DNA of 64,000 bases from Actinomycetota bacterium (GTDB lineage: Bacteria > Actinomycetota > Actinomycetes > S36-B12 > UBA10799), in the NCBI GenBank assembly GCA_020637055.1, contig JACJWR010000001.1, positions 963,794-1,027,793 of the forward strand, in the 5' to 3' direction. Positions 50,328-59,887 of the stretch are shown here, piece after piece. The translations under genes and the position numbers were made by a program. The notes below the pieces were generated by a model, which saw only the letters and a list, made by a program, of their open reading frames with translations, did no database searches and had not been told where the DNA came from. Numbering within the stretch: the first letter of the stretch is position 1; each line of letters starts with the position of its first letter.

Positions 50328-50440
50328 TTCGGGCGACGTCCGAACCGATCGCCACTCGCCACCAACCAGCCAACCGACCAACGGAACCACCGGCGCCGAA
50401 CACTGCGGCAGCCCCCGACCGAGGAGTCTGATCGAACGAT

Positions 50441-51268
50441 ATGCACCCAGAACTGACGGTGGACGATGCTCAACTGGGAGTCGAACTCGCACGCAATGCC
50501 GGGGAACTCCTGCAGCGGTTCCGGGCCGGATTCGTCGCACCGGCCGGCTCGGACGCCAAGGCGGCGGCGAGGGCGCTTCGGGATGCCGCCGACGCCGAAT
50601 CTCAGCGCTACCTCGGCGCCGAATTGAGCGGTCGGCGGCCGGATGATGCCGTCCTCAGCGAAGAGGCAGCGGACTCCGCCCGCCGCGACACCGCAGACCG
50701 GGTCTGGATCATCGATCCGTTGGACGGGACCTGGGAATACGGGCTGGGACGAGACGACTGGGCGGTGCACGTCGCGCTGTGGCAACGCCAGCCCGAACCC
50801 AACGGCGGCCTGCTGCTGGGAGTTGTGGCGATTCCCGACGAGGGGGTCGTTTTCACGTCCGCGGCGCCCCCCAAACTGCCAGCCCCGGAACTCGGCCGAC
50901 CGCTGCGGATCATCGCATCCCGCAGTCGGCCGCCGGCCATGTTGGCCGCGGTGGCGGAGCGCCTGGCCGACGCCTGGCGGGAGCTTGGCGGCGTTGCCGA
51001 AGCCGAGATCGTTCAGGTCGGATCGGTGGGTGCGAAAGTGGGCCGGCTGCTGACCGGCCGGGCGGAGGTCTACCTGCACGACACCGGTTTCTACGAATGG
51101 GACGTGGCGGCGCCGCTCGCAGTGGCCAACGCCGCCGGCCTACGGACCACCCACATCGACGGTGCCGAGGTGACCTTCAACCATCGCCCGCCGTACGTGT
51201 CCAACCTGCTGGTCGCACGACCCGAAGTTGCCGACGCGGTCGCCGCCGCGGTGGCGGAGCAGGCGTAG
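50441..51268 (+). CDS. Inositol monophosphatase family protein (CysQ-like)
   Basis: A 275-residue Mg-dependent phosphatase of the Li-sensitive superfamily. Metal sites are in LSEEAADS (Glu), DPLDGT (92-97) and WDVAAP (Asp221). The closest pattern by eye is 3'(2'),5'-bisphosphate nucleotidase/CysQ, which removes PAP during sulfate assimilation, but inositol-phosphate activity is possible. ATG at 50441; a 113-base gap after pth separates it. mfd begins ten bases after it. Confidence 0.85.
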   Translation: MHPELTVDDAQLGVELARNAGELLQRFRAGFVAPAGSDAKAAARALRDAADAESQRYLGAELSGRRPDDAVLSEEAADSARRDTADRVWIIDPLDGTWEYGLGRDDWAVHVALWQRQPEPNGGLLLGVVAIPDEGVVFTSAAPPKLPAPELGRPLRIIASRSRPPAMLAAVAERLADAWRELGGVAEAEIVQVGSVGAKVGRLLTGRAEVYLHDTGFYEWDVAAPLAVANAAGLRTTHIDGAEVTFNHRPPYVSNLLVARPEVADAVAAAVAEQA

Positions 51269-51278
51269 GCTGACTGGC

Positions 51279-54200
51279 GTGTCGCTGGAGGGTCTGGGAT
51301 CGCTGCTCGTCGCGGACCCGGCGGCACGGCGCTGGGTCGAGGGTGCGCAGAATGCGCCGGGCTCCCAGCAGTCGCTGACCGCTCCCGCCGGAGCCCACCC
51401 GGTGGTTGTGGCGCTCGCGGCGGACCCCGAATTCGGCGGACGCAGTCTGTTGGTGGTCACCGCCACGGTGCGGGCTGCCGAGGATCTGGCTGCTGAGATC
51501 GCAGAGCTGCTCGGCGACCATGCGGTGGCGATGTTCAACGCCTGGGAAACCCTGCCCCACGAGCGGCTGAGCCCCAGTGCCGACGTCGTCGGACAACGAC
51601 TGGCGGTGCTGCGACGGCTGGCTGCGCCGGACGACCATGATCCGAACCGTGGTCCCCTCGCAGTGGTCGTTTCCCCGGTACGGGCGCTGCTGCAACCCAT
51701 CGTCGCCGGCCTCGGCGACGTCGAACCCGTTGCCGTGAAGGTAGGCGACGAGGTCTCGCCGACCGAATTGGCGACCGCGCTGGCGGCCATCGGGTACGAC
51801 CGGACGGATCTGGTCGAGCGGCGCGGGCAGTTCGCCGTACGTGGCGGAATCGTCGACGTCTTCCCGCCCACCTCGGATCACCCCGTCCGGCTCGAGTTCT
51901 TCGGCGACGAGGTGGAGGAGGTGCGCGCCTTCGCGGTGGCGGATCAACGCTCACTCGGCCGCCTGGACGGACTCTGGGCACCGGTGTGCCGGGAGTTGCT
52001 GCTCACCGACGAGGTGAAGGCACGAGCCGGAGCGCAAGTCGAGCATTATCCCGGGCTCATCGACCTGCTCGGCGCCGTCGCCGCTGGTCTGACGGTCGAA
52101 GGCATGGAGGCGATCGCTCCGCTGGTCACACCGGCGATGGAGACGCTGGTCGAGTTGGTGCCCCCCGGCAGTGCGGTGGTGGTGGTCGATCCGGAACGTG
52201 TGGCCGCCCGCGCGGAGGAACTTGTGGCTACCTCGGCCGAGTTCCTCGCCGCCGGCTGGGATGTCGCTGCGGGGGGCGGGGAGATTCCGGTGGAACTGGC
52301 GGCCTCCGCCTACCGGACGATGGCGGAAGTGCGAGCGCTCGCCACCGGACGCGGTCAGGGTTGGTGGGAACTGACACCTTTCGCCGCGTTCGAGGAGGCG
52401 CCCGACGCAGCGGGCGAGTTGCCCGACCCGGTAGCCGAAGTGCCCGCCGCCGCAGGACGGCTCGGGGCATCCCCGGCACCGAGGTATCGGGGAGACCTGC
52501 CGTTGGCCGCCGTCGACATCGGCAAGCGGCTCGACGACGGTGACACGGTCATCGTGGTGGCCGCCGGACACGGCTCGGCCCAGCGTCTGGTGGAGCGATT
52601 CACCGAGCTGGATCTGCCCGCGAGGGTGCCGGCGGACGGCACGGCCGAACTGGCGCGCCGAGGTGGCGGTGATGCCGCAGTGACGGTCACCACGGCCCGC
52701 TGGCAGACCGGATTCGTCGACGATGAGGCCCGCCTGGTGCTGCTCACCGAATCGGATCTCATGGGGGCCGCGGCGGCCAGTGAATTCCAGCGGTTGCCCG
52801 CGCGGCGCCGACGCGCAGTGGATCCGCTGACCCTGACGAGCGGCGACTTCGTGGTGCACGAACAGCACGGCGTAGGCCGCTACATCGAGATGATCGAACG
52901 CACCGTGGCCGGTTCCACCCGGGAGTACCTGGTCATCGAATACGCCCCGTCGAAGCGAGGTCAGCCGCCCGACCGCCTCTTCGTCCCTACGGATCAACTC
53001 GACCAGGTGAGTCGGTACGTCGGCGGCGAGGCGCCGGCGGTGCACCGGCTCGGCGGTGCCGACTGGCAGAAGGCGAAGGGGCGGGCCCGGCGGGCCGTCC
53101 GGCAGATAGTGGACGGCCTGGTCAAGCTCTACGCTGCGCGGCAGCGGGCGCCGGGTCGTGCATTCGGCCCGGACACGCCATGGCAACGCGAACTCGAAGA
53201 TGCCTTCCCCTACCAGGAGACGCCGGATCAACTCGCCTGCATCGACGAGGTGAAGGCCGACATGGCCCAACCGGTGCCGATGGACCGGGTGATCTGCGGC
53301 GACGTCGGATTCGGCAAGACCGAGATCGCGGTCCGGGCGGCGTTCAAAGCGGTGGCCGATGGCACCCAGGTGATCGTGCTGGTGCCCACCACCCTGTTGG
53401 CCCGGCAGCACCTGCAGACCTTCACCGAGCGGTTCGCGGCTTTCCCGGTGAAGGTGGCCGGCCTGAGCCGATTCACCGGTGAGGCAGAAGCCCGGGACGT
53501 GTTGGCCGGCCTCGCTGACGGATCGGTGGATGTGGTGATCGGCACCCACCGGCTGCTCGGACCGAAGACGAAGGTGAAGAACCTGGGATTGGTGATCATC
53601 GACGAGGAGCAACGGTTCGGCGTCGAGCACAAGGAGCACCTCAAGGCCTTGCGCACCAACGTCGATGTGCTCACGATGTCGGCCACGCCGATTCCACGCA
53701 CCCTGGAGATGGCGGTCACCGGGATTCGGGAGATGTCCACCATCGCCACCCCGCCGGAGGAACGACTGCCGGTGCTGACCTTCGTCGGCCCCTACAACGA
53801 ACGCCAGGTCGCAGCCGCGATCCGCCGCGAACTCACCCGAGACGGACAGGTCTTCTTCCTGCACAACCGGGTCGCGTCGATCAACAAGGTGGCGGCGAAA
53901 ATCGCCCAGCTGGTACCGGAGGCGCGTATCGCGGTGGCTCACGGTCAGATGCACGAGGACGCCTTGGAGAAGGTGATGGTGGACTTCTGGGAGCGATCGT
54001 TCGACGTCCTGGTCTCCACCACGATCGTGGAGTCCGGGCTCGACATCCCCAACGCCAACACCCTCATCGTCGATCGGGCCGAGCGGTTCGGCCTGAGCCA
54101 ACTGCACCAGATCCGCGGTCGGGTGGGACGCGGTCGGGAGCGGGCCTATGCCTACTTCTTCTACGACGCCGACACCGCTCTCACCGAGACCGCCTACGAG

Positions 54201-54875
54201 CGCCTCAGCACCATCGCCCAGCACACCGACCTCGGCTCCGGTATGGCCGTGGCGATGAAGGATCTGGAGATCCGCGGGGCGGGGAACCTGCTCGGTGGCG
54301 AGCAGTCCGGCCACATCGCCGACGTCGGCTTCGACCTCTATGTGCGGATGGTTGGGGAGGCGTTGGCCGAGGTGAAGGGGGAGACGGACACGGCTGTCGA
54401 GACCGCCCAGACCAGGGTCGAGTTGCCGCTGGACGCCCACATCCCGCGGTCGTACGTGCCCAATGAACGCCTCCGGTTGGAGGCCTACCGACGGCTGGCC
54501 GAGGCGGCCGACGATGCTGCGGTGGCCGACATCGAGGCCGAACTCGCCGATCGCTACGGACGACTGCCGGCCCCGGTCCAGGCGCTGGTCGCCGCAGCGA
54601 GGCTACGGATCCGACTGCGCAGCGTCGGCGTCGATGAGATCGTCGCGGCCGGCAACCGGATCCGGATCGAGGGACTCGCGTTGCCGGACTCGCTGCAGGT
54701 CCGGCTGCATCGGTTGTATCCGGAAGCGACGCTCAAGCCGGCCAGCAGGACGGTACTCGTACCGTCGCCGAAGACCGCTAGAGTCGGGGGCAAGCCACTG
54801 GTGGGCATGGATCTGGTGGCTTGGGTCGAGGAATTCGTCGATGCGGTCGCCGGGCCGGCCGGGTCTGCGCGCTAG
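51279..54875 (+). CDS. mfd: Transcription-repair coupling factor
   Basis: A 1198-residue SF2 translocase that removes stalled RNA polymerase and recruits UvrA. The UvrB-like N-terminal domains end around 470. The RNA polymerase interaction domain begins about LTSGDFVVHEQHGVGRY (residue ~521). The translocase has Walker A GDVGFGKTE (674-682), DEEQ box near 775, TMSATPIPRTLEM, and motif VI QIRGRVGRGRERAYAYFF. The C-terminal UvrA-inhibiting domain is present. GTG at 51279 gives full-length similarity. Confidence 0.96.
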   Translation: MSLEGLGSLLVADPAARRWVEGAQNAPGSQQSLTAPAGAHPVVVALAADPEFGGRSLLVVTATVRAAEDLAAEIAELLGDHAVAMFNAWETLPHERLSPSADVVGQRLAVLRRLAAPDDHDPNRGPLAVVVSPVRALLQPIVAGLGDVEPVAVKVGDEVSPTELATALAAIGYDRTDLVERRGQFAVRGGIVDVFPPTSDHPVRLEFFGDEVEEVRAFAVADQRSLGRLDGLWAPVCRELLLTDEVKARAGAQVEHYPGLIDLLGAVAAGLTVEGMEAIAPLVTPAMETLVELVPPGSAVVVVDPERVAARAEELVATSAEFLAAGWDVAAGGGEIPVELAASAYRTMAEVRALATGRGQGWWELTPFAAFEEAPDAAGELPDPVAEVPAAAGRLGASPAPRYRGDLPLAAVDIGKRLDDGDTVIVVAAGHGSAQRLVERFTELDLPARVPADGTAELARRGGGDAAVTVTTARWQTGFVDDEARLVLLTESDLMGAAAASEFQRLPARRRRAVDPLTLTSGDFVVHEQHGVGRYIEMIERTVAGSTREYLVIEYAPSKRGQPPDRLFVPTDQLDQVSRYVGGEAPAVHRLGGADWQKAKGRARRAVRQIVDGLVKLYAARQRAPGRAFGPDTPWQRELEDAFPYQETPDQLACIDEVKADMAQPVPMDRVICGDVGFGKTEIAVRAAFKAVADGTQVIVLVPTTLLARQHLQTFTERFAAFPVKVAGLSRFTGEAEARDVLAGLADGSVDVVIGTHRLLGPKTKVKNLGLVIIDEEQRFGVEHKEHLKALRTNVDVLTMSATPIPRTLEMAVTGIREMSTIATPPEERLPVLTFVGPYNERQVAAAIRRELTRDGQVFFLHNRVASINKVAAKIAQLVPEARIAVAHGQMHEDALEKVMVDFWERSFDVLVSTTIVESGLDIPNANTLIVDRAERFGLSQLHQIRGRVGRGRERAYAYFFYDADTALTETAYERLSTIAQHTDLGSGMAVAMKDLEIRGAGNLLGGEQSGHIADVGFDLYVRMVGEALAEVKGETDTAVETAQTRVELPLDAHIPRSYVPNERLRLEAYRRLAEAADDAAVADIEAELADRYGRLPAPVQALVAAARLRIRLRSVGVDEIVAAGNRIRIEGLALPDSLQVRLHRLYPEATLKPASRTVLVPSPKTARVGGKPLVGMDLVAWVEEFVDAVAGPAGSAR

Positions 54876-54891
54876 ACACGAGGAGGCACGA

Positions 54892-55542
54892 GTGAAGAAC
54901 CGTCGTCGGATGGCTGTCGGTGTGGGACTCGCGCTGGCGGGCTTGGCGTTGTCGGCCTGCGCGGGGGTCGACCAGGCCGGTGCTGCGGTCGTGTGGGATT
55001 CCGGTCGCATCACCGAGAACCAGTTGGCCGAGCAGGTGGCGGTCATCGCCGCAGTGGATGGGGTCGAGGTGACACCCCAGGTCACCAACGAGGTCGTCAA
55101 CTTCCTGGCCCAGGGTGTGCTCGTCAACGAAGCCGCCGATCAACTCGGCCTTTCGGTGACCCGAGGTGATGTGGAGCGTGCGACGGCGGAGGCCATCGAG
55201 GCCAGCGGCGGCGAGGAGCGCCTCCGCACCGTCCTCGCCGAGAACGATGCCGAGTTCGACGACTTCACGGCGCTGGTCGAGTCCCTCGTCCAGCGAGATC
55301 TGCTGCTCGAGCAGATCGTGGCCGAAATCGACCCGGAGGGTGCCCAGCCGACGCTGTCGCCGGCGGCCCTGGACTACCTGGTGGACACCAGCATCGCGAT
55401 CGATCTCACGACCAACCCACGGTTCGGCGTCTGGGACCCGAGCAGCCTGGCGGCGCAACTCAATCCGAACCTGCTCTCCCGGCCGGGCGACAACGCGGTG
55501 CAGGCGTTGCCCGAAGGCATGGTCCTGCCCGGCGGCAACTGA
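54892..55542 (+). CDS. SurA-N-like lipoprotein
   Basis: A 216-residue exported lipoprotein: signal peptide and lipobox LSACA (Cys ~22), then a SurA_N-like helical chaperone region (residues ~40-150). No parvulin (PPIase) domain follows, so it is not a complete peptidyl-prolyl isomerase. Genes of this type commonly lie between mfd and mazG in Actinobacteria. It may assist folding of secreted proteins. GTG at 54892 has AGGAGG at -8. Confidence 0.8.
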   Translation: MKNRRRMAVGVGLALAGLALSACAGVDQAGAAVVWDSGRITENQLAEQVAVIAAVDGVEVTPQVTNEVVNFLAQGVLVNEAADQLGLSVTRGDVERATAEAIEASGGEERLRTVLAENDAEFDDFTALVESLVQRDLLLEQIVAEIDPEGAQPTLSPAALDYLVDTSIAIDLTTNPRFGVWDPSSLAAQLNPNLLSRPGDNAVQALPEGMVLPGGN

Positions 55543-55546
55543 ACCG

Positions 55547-56203
55547 ATGCCCGACGACCCGTTGCGTGCACTCGTGGCCGTCATGGATCGGCTCCGATCG
55601 CCCGGCGGATGCCCGTGGGATGCCTCCCAGACCCACGAGAGTCTGCTCCCGTACCTCCTCGAGGAGACCTACGAGACCATCGAAGCGGTGGAGACGCGCG
55701 ACTCCGACGGACTCCGCGAAGAACTCGGCGACCTCCTGTTGCAGGTCGTCTTCCACGCTCGGATCGCGGCTGAGGCGCCGGATGGATTCGACATCGACGA
55801 CGTCGCCGCAGGCATCACGGAGAAACTCATGCGGCGGCATCCGCAGGTGTTCGCCGGGGCGCGCTCACCGACCGACCCGGATGCTCAGTGGTGGGAGTTG
55901 AAACAGGCGGAGAAGGGGCGATCGTCGGTCACCCACGGTGTACCGGCGGCACTGCCGTCACTTGCGCTGGCCACCAAACTCCGCCACCGGAGCCGCGCCG
56001 GCGGGGTGTCCGAGGAAACGGCCGGGTCCGAGGCGCTCGCGGTGGCGGAGGCCGCGCTCGCCCGACTCGGCGGTGACTCTGCTGCGCTGGGCGAACTCCT
56101 GTTGGCGTGTGTCGCGTTGGCCGACGACCGGGGGTGGGATGCCGAAGGGGTGGCCCGTGCCGCCGCCCGGGATTACCGTGACCGGCTCCAGGCAGCGGAG
56201 TAG
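55547..56203 (+). CDS. mazG: Nucleoside triphosphate pyrophosphohydrolase MazG
   Basis: A 218-residue all-alpha NTP pyrophosphatase that hydrolyses (d)NTPs to NMP and PPi, cleaning the nucleotide pool. The metal motif is split between LLEETYETIEAV and EELGDLLLQVVFHARIA (ExxD); CPWDASQTH is the typical start. Length is shorter than E. coli MazG because the second domain is reduced. ATG at 55547, four bases after the lipoprotein stop. Confidence 0.92.
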   Translation: MPDDPLRALVAVMDRLRSPGGCPWDASQTHESLLPYLLEETYETIEAVETRDSDGLREELGDLLLQVVFHARIAAEAPDGFDIDDVAAGITEKLMRRHPQVFAGARSPTDPDAQWWELKQAEKGRSSVTHGVPAALPSLALATKLRHRSRAGGVSEETAGSEALAVAEAALARLGGDSAALGELLLACVALADDRGWDAEGVARAAARDYRDRLQAAE

Positions 56204-56210
56204 CGGTTCT

Positions 56211-57551
56211 GTGCAGGACACCTCGGAGACGGCTGCGCCAGCGGGGCGCGGAGTGGTGCGGGTCGCTCGGCTGGCCGGGATGACGGCGACGATGATGGTG
56301 CGGGCCGGCTACGGCCGGGTCCGGATCGCCCGCGGGGCGGATCGTGCCAAGGTGCGCGACCACATCTCTCGCGAGAATGCCCAGACCATGCGCGACACCC
56401 TGGGATCGCTCAAGGGCGGAGCCCAGAAGGCGGGACAACTCCTCTCCACCCTCGATTCGCTACTGCCGGCCGGGGAATGGCGCGAGGCGGTCGATTCCCT
56501 GCAGTCGGAGGGCAAGCCGGTCGGTTTCCACGCGATGGAGCCGGTACTCGTCGACTCGCTCGGAGAAGCTTGGCGAACGAGACTGGTGGAGTTCCAGGAG
56601 CGGCCGGTGGCCGCCGCGTCGCTGGGGCAGGTGTATCGAGCCCGGTGGGCACCGACCGGTGCCGAGGTGGCGGTGAAGGTGCAGTACCCCGGGGTCGACT
56701 CCGCCGTCCGGGCCGATCTCACCGGACTCACCTGGGCGCTGCGGTTCGCCGCCTTGGTCAGTCCGGGTATGGCGGCTGCGCCGGTCGCCCGCGAACTGCG
56801 CGACCGGGTCGAGGCGGAACTTGACTATCTCCTCGAGGCCGATTCCCAGCGGACGTTCGCCGAAGTATTCCGCGACGACGACGACATCGCCGTGCCCGAC
56901 GTCGTCTTCGCCACACCACGAGTCCTGGTCACCGAGTGGCTGGAGGGGATCCCGCTGGCGGACTACGCACGCACCGGCTCGCAGTCGGGGCGGGATTCGG
57001 TGGGAACTCGCTTCCAGCGGTTTGCCCTGAGCGCGCCCGCCCGCGCCGGGCTGCTGCACGCCGACCCGCATCCGGGGAATTTCCGGGTGCTGCCGGACGA
57101 TCGGCTCGGAGTGCTGGACTTTGGTGCCGTCGTGCCGATGCCGGGAGGATTGCCCGAGACGTTCGGCCACCTGATCGCAGCCATGCGGTCCGACGATCCG
57201 GAAGTCGTGCTCGCCCGCCTGCGCAAGGCCGGACTCGTGCGCCCCGGGGTGCAACTCGATACCGAGGCCCTGATGGATTTCCTGGGGCCGTTCTCGGACC
57301 CGGCCCGGCACGAGACCTTCTCGTTCAGTCCCGAGTGGTTGAAGGCGCAGTTCGCCCGGGAACACGACCCCAGGAACCCCGACTACGCGGTGGCGCTGCA
57401 GTTGACCCTGCCGGCCGAGCAGCTGATGACCCACCGGGTCTGGCTGGGGGTCGTCGGAGTGCTGTCGAGATTGAGTGCCACGGTGGCCGTGGGGCCGGAA
57501 CTGCGCCGCTGGTTGCCCGGCATCGACGACAGCTCAAGCGAGGTCGAGTGA
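56211..57551 (+). CDS. ABC1/AarF (UbiB) atypical kinase
   Basis: A 446-residue atypical protein-kinase-like protein. KxGQ motif: KGGAQKAGQLLSTLDSLLP; Ala-rich loop AAASLGQVYRA; Lys in VAVKVQYPG; catalytic HADPHPGNF and DFGA. In other bacteria UbiB members act in quinone biosynthesis or lipid homeostasis as ATPases. GTG at 56211, seven bases after mazG. Its 3' end overlaps the convergent DUF2236 gene by 18 bases. Confidence 0.88.
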   Translation: MQDTSETAAPAGRGVVRVARLAGMTATMMVRAGYGRVRIARGADRAKVRDHISRENAQTMRDTLGSLKGGAQKAGQLLSTLDSLLPAGEWREAVDSLQSEGKPVGFHAMEPVLVDSLGEAWRTRLVEFQERPVAAASLGQVYRARWAPTGAEVAVKVQYPGVDSAVRADLTGLTWALRFAALVSPGMAAAPVARELRDRVEAELDYLLEADSQRTFAEVFRDDDDIAVPDVVFATPRVLVTEWLEGIPLADYARTGSQSGRDSVGTRFQRFALSAPARAGLLHADPHPGNFRVLPDDRLGVLDFGAVVPMPGGLPETFGHLIAAMRSDDPEVVLARLRKAGLVRPGVQLDTEALMDFLGPFSDPARHETFSFSPEWLKAQFAREHDPRNPDYAVALQLTLPAEQLMTHRVWLGVVGVLSRLSATVAVGPELRRWLPGIDDSSSEVE

Positions 57552-58430
57552 CTCCAGGTTGAGCCGCTGACGAGCCGCGTTGAGGTGCGGGCCCTCACGC
57601 ACACTGCGCGGCAGTCGGCCCAGTGCCACCCGCATGGTTCGCAAGGTGAGGGTGGCCTGCACGTCGAGCATGGGGCCACCGGCCACCAGTCGTCCGGCGG
57701 GTGCCAACACGCCACCCACCAGCGGTACCCCGGCCGAGGAGAGCCCGGCCGCCAACGTGCTGCGCACCCGCGCCGGGAGCAGCGCGAAGGCTGTCGTCAC
57801 GATGGTGGCCCAGCCCGGTGCCGCCGGGGTGAGCCAGCGAACTTTCGCCGGCATCGGCGGCACCAGGGCGAACCGGACGAAGTCGACGGCTTCCGGGGTC
57901 GCCTGCAGGCTCGGCGTCACTTCCCGCAGGTAGAGCTTCAACGAGGCGACGTCGCCGAACACGTCATCGGGGTCAAGCCCGATCAGTTCCGCGGCCAGGC
58001 GTTGCTCCCGCACGTAACGGTCCGCGTCGTCGGCACTCAACCGGGCGCCGGATCTGCGGTAGCAATCGAGCAGGGAGTCCACGAAGGCCGCGTGCACCCA
58101 CAGCAGCCAGGCCGGATCGTCGAGACCCAGACTGCGGTGCAACCTGCGCACCTTCGACGCGGCGTGTTCGGCCTCGTCCGTGGTGCCGTAGGTGATCGCT
58201 CCGATGTACTCCGCGGTGCGGGCGAGGCGACCCCAGGGATCCCGCCGGTAGTCGCTGGCCGCAGCGGCGGCCACCATCGGTCCTGGCAGCATGGTTTGCA
58301 GCAGGATTGCGCGCACTCCTCCCACGCCGATGACGGGGTCGGCATGCACCCGCCAGGTCACCGACTGCGGACCGAAGAGGCCAGGGTCGCTTGATTGGGT
58401 ATCTGGTTGACCGTACGTCAATTCCGGCAC
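57534..58430 (-). CDS. Oxygenase MpaB / DUF2236 family protein
   Basis: A 298-residue DUF2236 protein. Conserved features: LFGPQSVTWRVHADP near the start, SDYRRDPWGRLARTAEYI, TYGTTDEAEHAASKVRRLH, and the heme-associated His in LWVHAAFVDSLL. Family members include latex-clearing and mycophenolate-pathway oxygenases that use heme b. Exact substrate unknown. GTG at 58430 or TTG at 58421 can start it; an in-frame ATG at 58520 is less likely. The palindrome at 58407-58421 overlaps the 5' end. Confidence 0.83.
   Translation of the reverse strand: MPELTYGQPDTQSSDPGLFGPQSVTWRVHADPVIGVGGVRAILLQTMLPGPMVAAAAASDYRRDPWGRLARTAEYIGAITYGTTDEAEHAASKVRRLHRSLGLDDPAWLLWVHAAFVDSLLDCYRRSGARLSADDADRYVREQRLAAELIGLDPDDVFGDVASLKLYLREVTPSLQATPEAVDFVRFALVPPMPAKVRWLTPAAPGWATIVTTAFALLPARVRSTLAAGLSSAGVPLVGGVLAPAGRLVAGGPMLDVQATLTLRTMRVALGRLPRSVREGPHLNAARQRLNLESLDLA
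58407..58421. promoter_or_regulatory. Second TTGAC-N5-GTCAA palindrome
   Basis: TTGACCGTACGTCAA has the same arms and spacing as the fadA operator at 5808-5822, with a different centre. It lies at the 5' end of the DUF2236 gene and 174 bases before eno, so it could control the DUF2236 gene if its transcript is leaderless or starts here. Confidence 0.45.
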
Positions 58431-58594
58431 CCGTTCAGTCTGACGTGTCCCGCGCCCGGTCGCACCCGACGGCGGAATCCGCGTCCCATGAGCCGCTCGA
58501 TGTTCACCGAGAACTTCCATCGCTGCGGGGCGAATCCGGCGGTGCTGGCGCTAGGGTGAAGCGAATCGACGAACCATCGAACAATGGAGGGCCC

Positions 58595-59872
58595 GTGGCC
58601 ATCATCGAAGGCGTTATTGCCCGCGAAATCCTCGACTCCCGAGGCAATCCGACGGTCGAGGTGGAGGTGCTCCTCGACGATGACACGGTGGCCCGGGCGG
58701 CGGTGCCGAGCGGAGCGTCCACCGGTGCCTTCGAAGCGGTCGAGTTGCGCGACGGCGAGGACCGCTACGGTGGCAAAGGCGTGCAGAAGGCCTTGGCCGC
58801 GATCGAGGACGAGATCGCACCCGAGGTGATCGGCACCGAGGCCAGCGACCAGCGTTTGGTCGATCAGATCATGATCGACCTCGACGGCACGCCGAACAAG
58901 GCGCGACTGGGCGCGAACGCCATCCTCGGAGTGTCGCTGGCGGTGGCGCGGGCCGCGGCCGACAGCGCCGGATTGCCGCTGTTCCGCTACCTCGGCGGAC
59001 CGAACGCGCACCTCTTGCCGGTGCCGATGATGAACATTCTCAACGGCGGCGCCCACGCCGACAGCAACGTCGACATCCAGGAGTTCATGATCGCGCCCAT
59101 CGGCGCCGACACCTACCCGGAGGCGCTGCGGTGGGGTGCCGAGGTCTACCACTCGCTCAAGAGCGTGCTCAAAGGCCAGGGGTTGGCCACGGGCCTTGGC
59201 GACGAGGGTGGCTTCGCGCCGAGCCTCGACAACAACCGGGCAGCGCTCGACTTGATCATCACGGCGATCGGGAACACCGGTCTCACCCCGGGCGCCGATG
59301 TCGCCTTGGCGCTGGATGTCGCGGCCACCGAATTCTGCTCCGACGGTTCCTACACCTTCGAAGGTGCGCCCCGTTCGGCCGAGTGGATGACCGGCTACTA
59401 CGAGAGCCTCTTGGACTCCTACCCGCTGGTCAGCATCGAGGACCCGCTGGATGAGGAGGATTGGGAAGGTTGGGTCCACATCACCGATGCGGTCGGCGAC
59501 AAGGTCCAACTTGTGGGTGACGACCTGTTCGTCACCAACCCGGAACGGCTGGCCCGGGGTATCGCCGAAGGGGCGGCGAACGCGCTGCTCGTGAAGGTGA
59601 ATCAGATCGGCAGCCTCACCGAGACCTTCGACGCGGTGTCGTTGGCCCAGACCAACGGGTTCAGTTGCATGATGAGCCACCGCTCGGGCGAGACCGAGGA
59701 CACGTTCATCGCCGATCTGGCGGTCGCGGTCAACTGCGGCCAACTCAAGACCGGGGCGCCGGCGCGCACGGAACGGGTGGCGAAGTACAACCAACTGCTG
59801 CGGATCTCCGAAGAACTCGACGATGCCGGACGATACCCCGGCGCGTCGGCCTTCCCTCGCTTCCGGCCATAG
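58595..59872 (+). CDS. eno: Enolase
   Basis: A 425-residue glycolytic enzyme interconverting 2-phosphoglycerate and phosphoenolpyruvate. AREILDSRGNPTVEV starts the protein; the Mg-binding and catalytic residues lie in LALDVAATEF, SIEDPLDEEDW, VGDDLFVTN, and the signature LVKVNQIGSLTE, then MMSHRSGETEDTFIADLAV. GTG at 58595 has TGGAGG four bases upstream. It is normally upstream of divIC in Actinobacteria, as here. Confidence 0.97.
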   Translation: MAIIEGVIAREILDSRGNPTVEVEVLLDDDTVARAAVPSGASTGAFEAVELRDGEDRYGGKGVQKALAAIEDEIAPEVIGTEASDQRLVDQIMIDLDGTPNKARLGANAILGVSLAVARAAADSAGLPLFRYLGGPNAHLLPVPMMNILNGGAHADSNVDIQEFMIAPIGADTYPEALRWGAEVYHSLKSVLKGQGLATGLGDEGGFAPSLDNNRAALDLIITAIGNTGLTPGADVALALDVAATEFCSDGSYTFEGAPRSAEWMTGYYESLLDSYPLVSIEDPLDEEDWEGWVHITDAVGDKVQLVGDDLFVTNPERLARGIAEGAANALLVKVNQIGSLTETFDAVSLAQTNGFSCMMSHRSGETEDTFIADLAVAVNCGQLKTGAPARTERVAKYNQLLRISEELDDAGRYPGASAFPRFRP

Positions 59873-59887
59873 GTGACGCTAGGGCGT

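Noticed and set aside
51951..54440. An 829-codon open frame on the minus strand opposite mfd
   Set aside because: It is antisense to a complete Mfd with all helicase motifs. High GC keeps the opposite frame open; the translation is His/Arg/Gly-rich with no family resemblance.
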